From the NCBI RefSeq assembly GCF_040024445.1, contig NZ_CP157276.1:3224001-3288000 (forward strand): a stretch of DNA of 64,000 bases, given 5' to 3'. This DNA is from Prescottella soli. Lineage in GTDB: Bacteria > Actinomycetota > Actinomycetes > Mycobacteriales > Mycobacteriaceae. Every line of letters starts with the position of its first letter. The first letter of the stretch is position 1. The position numbers were made by a program, and so were the translations under genes. The notes under the pieces were generated by a model that did no database searches, was not told where the DNA came from, and was given only the letters and a program-made list of their open reading frames with translations. This document shows, piece by piece, positions 60,288-64,000 of the stretch.

Positions 60288-62749
60288 CTTCCATCATCTT
60301 TCATTTCGTCCCAGATTGGATGCTCGGGCGCGGGTGCCGATTGTCGAGCCTGCTGGGTACCGTACGTGATGGCGGACATCAGATCTCGCGCTTGCTCCGC
60401 CGATCGTTGCGGCTGCTGCGCTTCCGTCTCGGGCTCGGGTTGAGGATCATGCGCCAACTCCGGTGCCAGACTGGCCTGCCGGCGACGGCGAGGCAGGTTC
60501 GGGCGACCGTCACCGCCGTTGTCGAGCAACGGTTGCGGGGTGGAGGACGCCCGTTCGGCAGCCGGGGTCGGCACCTCGTGCCACGCGGTTGTAGCGGAAT
60601 ATTCCGTGTACTCGGCCTGTGGCGCGCTGTCGACGCGGTCGAGGTGCGACCACGCCCGCTCCGGGGCAACCGGCTGCACCAGCTGTTCGATGGGAGGCGC
60701 CGGAGTGACGGGTGCCAGCGTTGCGACACCCACCGCAGCCGAGGCTGATTCGGCAGAGTCGAGATCCGGCAGCGCGCTGGCAGTCCGCACCTCTGGCCGA
60801 TGGTCGGCGAACCGATCCGGTACATCGCCGACCACAGGTGTCGTATCGGCGGCGACCACCGAGTTCGGTACCAGCACGATGGCGCGAATGCCGCCGTACT
60901 CGGATTCGCTCAGCTGCACACTGATTCCGTGCCGCACCCCCAGCTGCGAAACGATGAACAAGCCCAGGCGTGACGTTTCCGAGAGTGTTTCGACTCCGAA
61001 ATCCGGTGGATTGCGCAGCATCTCGTTGACGCGGTCGAGTTCTTCGGCGGACATTCCCATGCCCTGATCGCTGATCTCGATCACGACCCCCTTGCCGACC
61101 ACGGTGCCGCTCACTTCGACGCGCGACTGCGGCGGGGAGAACGCCGTCGCGTTGTCGAGCAGTTCGGCGAGCAGGTGGATGAGGTCGGCAACCACGTTGC
61201 CGACGATGAACACCTGAGGCATGCGACGGTTGTGCACCCGCGTGTAGTCGAGGCTCTCGCTGATCGCGCTACGCACCAGATCGACCAGCGGCACCGGAGT
61301 CCGCCACTGGCGGCCGGGCTGGCCGCCACCGAGGATGACAAGGTTCTCGGCGTTGCGGCGTTCGCGGGTCGCCAGGTGGTCGAGTCGGAAGAATGCGTCC
61401 AGCATGGCGGGATCCTCCTGGCGTTGTTCCGCCTCGTCGAGGACCTCGAGTTGCCGGTGCACCACCATCTGGCTTCGGTGGGCGATGTTGAGGAACACCG
61501 CGCGCACACCCTCGCGGGTGCGGGCCTCGGTGACGGCGGCAGACACGGCGGCCGTGTGTGCGCGGTTGAAAGCCTTAGCCACCGAGCCGATCTCGTCGTC
61601 ACCGAAGTCCAGGTGCGCAGCCTGGGGATCAATCTGCTCGCCCGCGGCCAGCTTGCGCATGGTCTCGGGCAGTTCGACCTCTGCCAGGTCCAGCGTTTCC
61701 TTGCGTAGGCGCTTGAGCCGGCCGATCAGCCGGTTGGCCAGCCACAGCGACAGCAGGAAGGCCACGAGCGCAAGCGCGAGCACAGCCGCACCCGCCCACA
61801 GTGAGTTCGCCGCCGTGCGCTTGCCCTCGTCGGCAGCGATCTGGTTCGCATGGTCGTTCAGGCTCTTCCATGCGTCGATCACGGGTACAGACAGCTGTTC
61901 CTGCGCGGAACGCCACTCGGCGAAGGTCATTGGCGGTGGCGGGACGTCACCGTATTTGTCCGGCTTCGGCGGATTGATGAGGTAGTCCTCCATCGCGGCC
62001 ACCTGCTGCCAGCCGGGAGATGCAAGTGCTGCCCGGATCGTGTCAGCTGCTGGATCAGCGCCCAGGTCGGCGGCGAGCTGCGGAAGTGCGATCCGATACG
62101 ACCCGACCAGATTTCGATAGTCGTTACGCAGTGGACCGCTGCTGAGCCGTCCATTCAGTTCAGCAGCGGTGAGCGCGGCGGACCGCGACATTCCCTCCAC
62201 CGCGTAGAGGGTGCGCACAGCATTGAGGAGTGTGACGCCGACCTGGGCGTTGGGCGCGTTGGAGGTGATGAGGTTGCTGCCGAGCGCAACCGCATCGAGA
62301 ATGCGGTTGTAGATGGCGTATGTGTCCTCGATCGACATTCGTCCTGCGTCGATCTGACCGCGAATCTGGGGCAGGGCAGCGCTCAAGGTGTCGAACCCAC
62401 CCGTGTCGGCACCCATGGCACCCCTCGACAGGGTCTCCAGCTTTGGTGAGTAGAGAGCCAGCTCCGCGAACGCGGTGTCGAGTTTCTTCCGTGTTGCGTC
62501 GAGCGCGGCCGGATCGCTCTGTTCACCGGACAGCTGCCACAGCGACAGCATCCGCTCCTGTTCCACCCAGGCAACCACATCGCGAGCGTGGCTCACGGCT
62601 TCTTGGTTCGCGGCCGCCCATTGCTCGGAATGTCGACCCTCACGAATCAGGTAGCCCGCGGTTCCTACACCGATACCGAGCAATGCCAGGCTAGGCACCA
62701 ATGCGATGGCCAGGATCCGGGCTCGGATGCCGAGGCGCACTTTCAACAT
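60284..62749 (-). CDS. CvnA-type sensor histidine kinase-like protein
   Basis: 821 residues. One N-terminal membrane segment (ILAIALVPSLALLGIGVGTAGYL), a nitrate/nitrite-sensor-like helical region to about 310, a second membrane segment (SLWAGAAVLALALVAFLLSLWLANRLIGRL) and a HAMP-like part. The HATPase part shows the N-box HLLAELLDNATAFSPP, G1 ISDQGMGM, and G2 region SRLGLFIVSQLGVRHGISV. The phosphoacceptor candidate is His in FRLDHLATRERRNAENL. A Pro/Gln-rich acidic tail follows. It is the first gene of a four-gene conservon; no response regulator accompanies it, as usual for Cvn systems. Confidence 0.92.
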   Translation of the reverse strand: MLKVRLGIRARILAIALVPSLALLGIGVGTAGYLIREGRHSEQWAAANQEAVSHARDVVAWVEQERMLSLWQLSGEQSDPAALDATRKKLDTAFAELALYSPKLETLSRGAMGADTGGFDTLSAALPQIRGQIDAGRMSIEDTYAIYNRILDAVALGSNLITSNAPNAQVGVTLLNAVRTLYAVEGMSRSAALTAAELNGRLSSGPLRNDYRNLVGSYRIALPQLAADLGADPAADTIRAALASPGWQQVAAMEDYLINPPKPDKYGDVPPPPMTFAEWRSAQEQLSVPVIDAWKSLNDHANQIAADEGKRTAANSLWAGAAVLALALVAFLLSLWLANRLIGRLKRLRKETLDLAEVELPETMRKLAAGEQIDPQAAHLDFGDDEIGSVAKAFNRAHTAAVSAAVTEARTREGVRAVFLNIAHRSQMVVHRQLEVLDEAEQRQEDPAMLDAFFRLDHLATRERRNAENLVILGGGQPGRQWRTPVPLVDLVRSAISESLDYTRVHNRRMPQVFIVGNVVADLIHLLAELLDNATAFSPPQSRVEVSGTVVGKGVVIEISDQGMGMSAEELDRVNEMLRNPPDFGVETLSETSRLGLFIVSQLGVRHGISVQLSESEYGGIRAIVLVPNSVVAADTTPVVGDVPDRFADHRPEVRTASALPDLDSAESASAAVGVATLAPVTPAPPIEQLVQPVAPERAWSHLDRVDSAPQAEYTEYSATTAWHEVPTPAAERASSTPQPLLDNGGDGRPNLPRRRRQASLAPELAHDPQPEPETEAQQPQRSAEQARDLMSAITYGTQQARQSAPAPEHPIWDEMKDDGR

Positions 62750-62937
62750 CGGGGCAATATAGCTGACTGATTCTCAGATGTATACCTCGGCTTCACAGCC
62801 CCGATTTTCTCTCGATCCGGTCGGCCCCTTGGTTTTTGACACCTAGGGGTGGTGGTGTGGATTGTGGGCGCTTCCGAGCGGCCGGCGATGTAGACCAGGC
62901 CGGTGTCCCACCGATCAACCCACGTCCGCTTCCCTGT

Positions 62938-63219
62938 CTCGCGCAGGCGGCGGCGGACGGACTGCACCTCGGTCCCGACGCCGACCCGGTCGAGTTCCAC
63001 GCCCGCCTGCTCGGCCTTCCCGGGATCGGCCCGTGGACCGCCGAATATCTCGCGGTGAGGGTGCTCAGCGACCGCGACGCCTACCCATCGGGTGATCTGG
63101 TGCTGCGCCGGGCGCTGGGGGGTGAAGACCGCGCGCGAGGCCGCCGCGGCATCGGAGCCGTGGCGGCCGTGGCGGGCGTACGCCCTGTTCCACCTGTGGC
63201 GAGTCAGGCGTTCCTGTGA
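62938..63219 (+). pseudogene. Duplicated 3' third of alkA, inactivated
   Basis: These 282 bp copy 58550-58831, about 96 per cent identical by inspection (roughly ten differences). Coding is broken by an extra G in the run near 63120 and a base loss near 63200. No 5' part of alkA precedes it. It is a direct repeat of the intact alkA end, and the two copies bracket the Cvn operon exactly. Confidence 0.92.
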
Positions 63220-63238
63220 GGACACGCGGCGCCGGCGC

Positions 63239-64000
63239 CTACCGGGGCAGCGGGCGCAACCCGATCATCGTCCGGGCCGAGGCGTAGACGTAGCGCCCCG
63301 GCTGCGGGGACGCCAGCATGCCGTTCGAGGAGAGGGCGTCGGGATCGTCGTCGATCGCCAGGAACGGGGTTTCCCAGGGTGATTCGCCACTCCTAGTGTC
63401 GACCGCACGGATTCCCTCGGCGCCGAGCGTCAGCACGATATTTCCGTCCAGGGCATCGACGGTCCCGAGGGATTCGTCGTCATGGCGCCACAGTCGGCTT
63501 CCGGTGCGCAGGTCGAGTCCCGTCGTCGTCTTCGTGCCGTGGTCGCGCAGGACTGCGACGTCCCCGGCCACCGCGACCGCGGTGCCCTGGGTGGTGTTCG
63601 CGTTGTACTCGTCGGCTTCACGAGCGGAGATCAGGTCGGGGCTGGTCCACAGCAGTGCGCCGGTTCGCCGATCGTACGCACCGTCGCCGAGCAGCAGCGG
63701 AATCCCATCGTCGGCCGGTCTGTCGAGCGAAAGAGGCTGTGCTACTTCGCTGTCGACGGAGGCGAGTGTGCGTCCGCTGCGATCGACGGCATCGGAACCG
63801 GTGATCCGATGGCCGACGCAGTCGGTGCGGAATCGGACGACCACGCCGCCGTCGCTCGGGGTCGCGCGCGAGCAACCGTCCAACCGCGCAGTCCAGGTGG
63901 GTCGTCCGCTGTCGAGGTCGAATCCGGCGACATCCGGGCCGAGCGTGAGCACTCCCTGACCGTGCGACACGTCCAGAGCGTTGGTCAGGTCGTCCTCCCA
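63239..64000 (-). CDS. PQQ-like beta-propeller repeat protein (5' end outside window)
   Basis: The frame is open to base 64000, giving 253 visible residues. Repeats such as VAGFDLDSGRPTWTARL, AYDRRTGALLWTSP, GLDLRTGSRLWRHDDES and AVDTRSGESPWETPF are PQQ_2-type propeller blades with the D-x-RTG-x-LW core. These proteins bind ligands or act outside the membrane, often as lipoproteins; the N-terminus is not seen. The stop lies 20 bp after the alkA fragment, on the other strand. Confidence 0.85.
   Translation of the reverse strand, partial: WEDDLTNALDVSHGQGVLTLGPDVAGFDLDSGRPTWTARLDGCSRATPSDGGVVVRFRTDCVGHRITGSDAVDRSGRTLASVDSEVAQPLSLDRPADDGIPLLLGDGAYDRRTGALLWTSPDLISAREADEYNANTTQGTAVAVAGDVAVLRDHGTKTTTGLDLRTGSRLWRHDDESLGTVDALDGNIVLTLGAEGIRAVDTRSGESPWETPFLAIDDDPDALSSNGMLASPQPGRYVYASARTMIGLRPLPR

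Overview
The window is GC-rich, densely coded actinobacterial DNA, most likely from a Rhodococcus or a close mycolic-acid relative. The signs are F420-type LLM oxidoreductases, two mycofactocin-type SDRs, a WS/DGAT acyltransferase, a polyprenol-mannose type GT87 glycosyltransferase, a PknK-like kinase, a conservon (Cvn) operon and many GTG starts. This assignment is inferred from gene content; no rRNA or other species marker is present.

Layout. 1-5.1 kb: an ArsR/SRPBCC operon with two palindromic operators, then a four-gene osmoprotectant (glycine betaine/choline type) ABC importer. 5.1-18.7 kb: an accessory stretch. It holds a frameshifted IS1380-type transposase with a hairpin over its ribosome binding site, an ISL3 remnant and an IS110 transposase. 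Interleaved with these is a likely catabolic set: MFS transporter, acyl-CoA ligase, AraC regulator, TauD/TfdA-type dioxygenase, NTF2-like protein and an alpha/beta hydrolase with an Asp nucleophile. 18.7-31 kb: a Clp-N/HTH regulator with an apparently leaderless, operator-covered promoter, a baeRF protein, a mycofactocin-type SDR, a DUF4185 secreted protein, hydrolases, a TetR-controlled LLM oxidoreductase plus alcohol dehydrogenase pair, a lipocalin and a GT87 mannosyltransferase. 31-45 kb: a 1091-residue PknK-like kinase/ATPase/LuxR protein, a free-standing LeuA regulatory domain, an AztD zinc chaperone behind a Zur box, a flavin monooxygenase, gpsA, a phosphodiesterase, a TetR gene behind three tandem palindromes, and a toxin-antitoxin pair. 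45-48 kb: initiator tRNA with terminator, a second mycofactocin-type SDR, and hpd.

48-50.8 kb is the most unusual part. A small secreted protein is followed by five consecutive micro-ORFs of 43, 39, 65, 34 and 33 codons, most with a recognisable Shine-Dalgarno sequence, ending at a 14-bp-stem terminator. They lack signal peptides, are hydrophobic or amphipathic, and resemble in size and style the PorA/PorH mini-porins of corynebacteria. A 20-bp palindrome lies upstream of both the secreted gene and the micro-ORF cluster. A WS/DGAT-type acyltransferase gene follows.

53-58.9 kb is a tightly overlapped alkylation-repair operon. It has two O6-alkylguanine methyltransferases, an ECF sigma factor, an uncharacterised 2OG-Fe(II) oxygenase, a stand-alone Ada-type zinc domain lacking one of four cysteines, AlkB and AlkA. 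The Ada functions are split over several proteins, and a sigma factor sits where an Ada-type activator might be expected. The Cvn operon that follows is bracketed by a direct repeat of the last 282 bp of alkA. The LeuA-domain gene likewise has 3'-end copies downstream of neighbouring cargo genes. Both patterns suggest insertions that used gene 3' ends. The window ends inside a PQQ-type beta-propeller gene.
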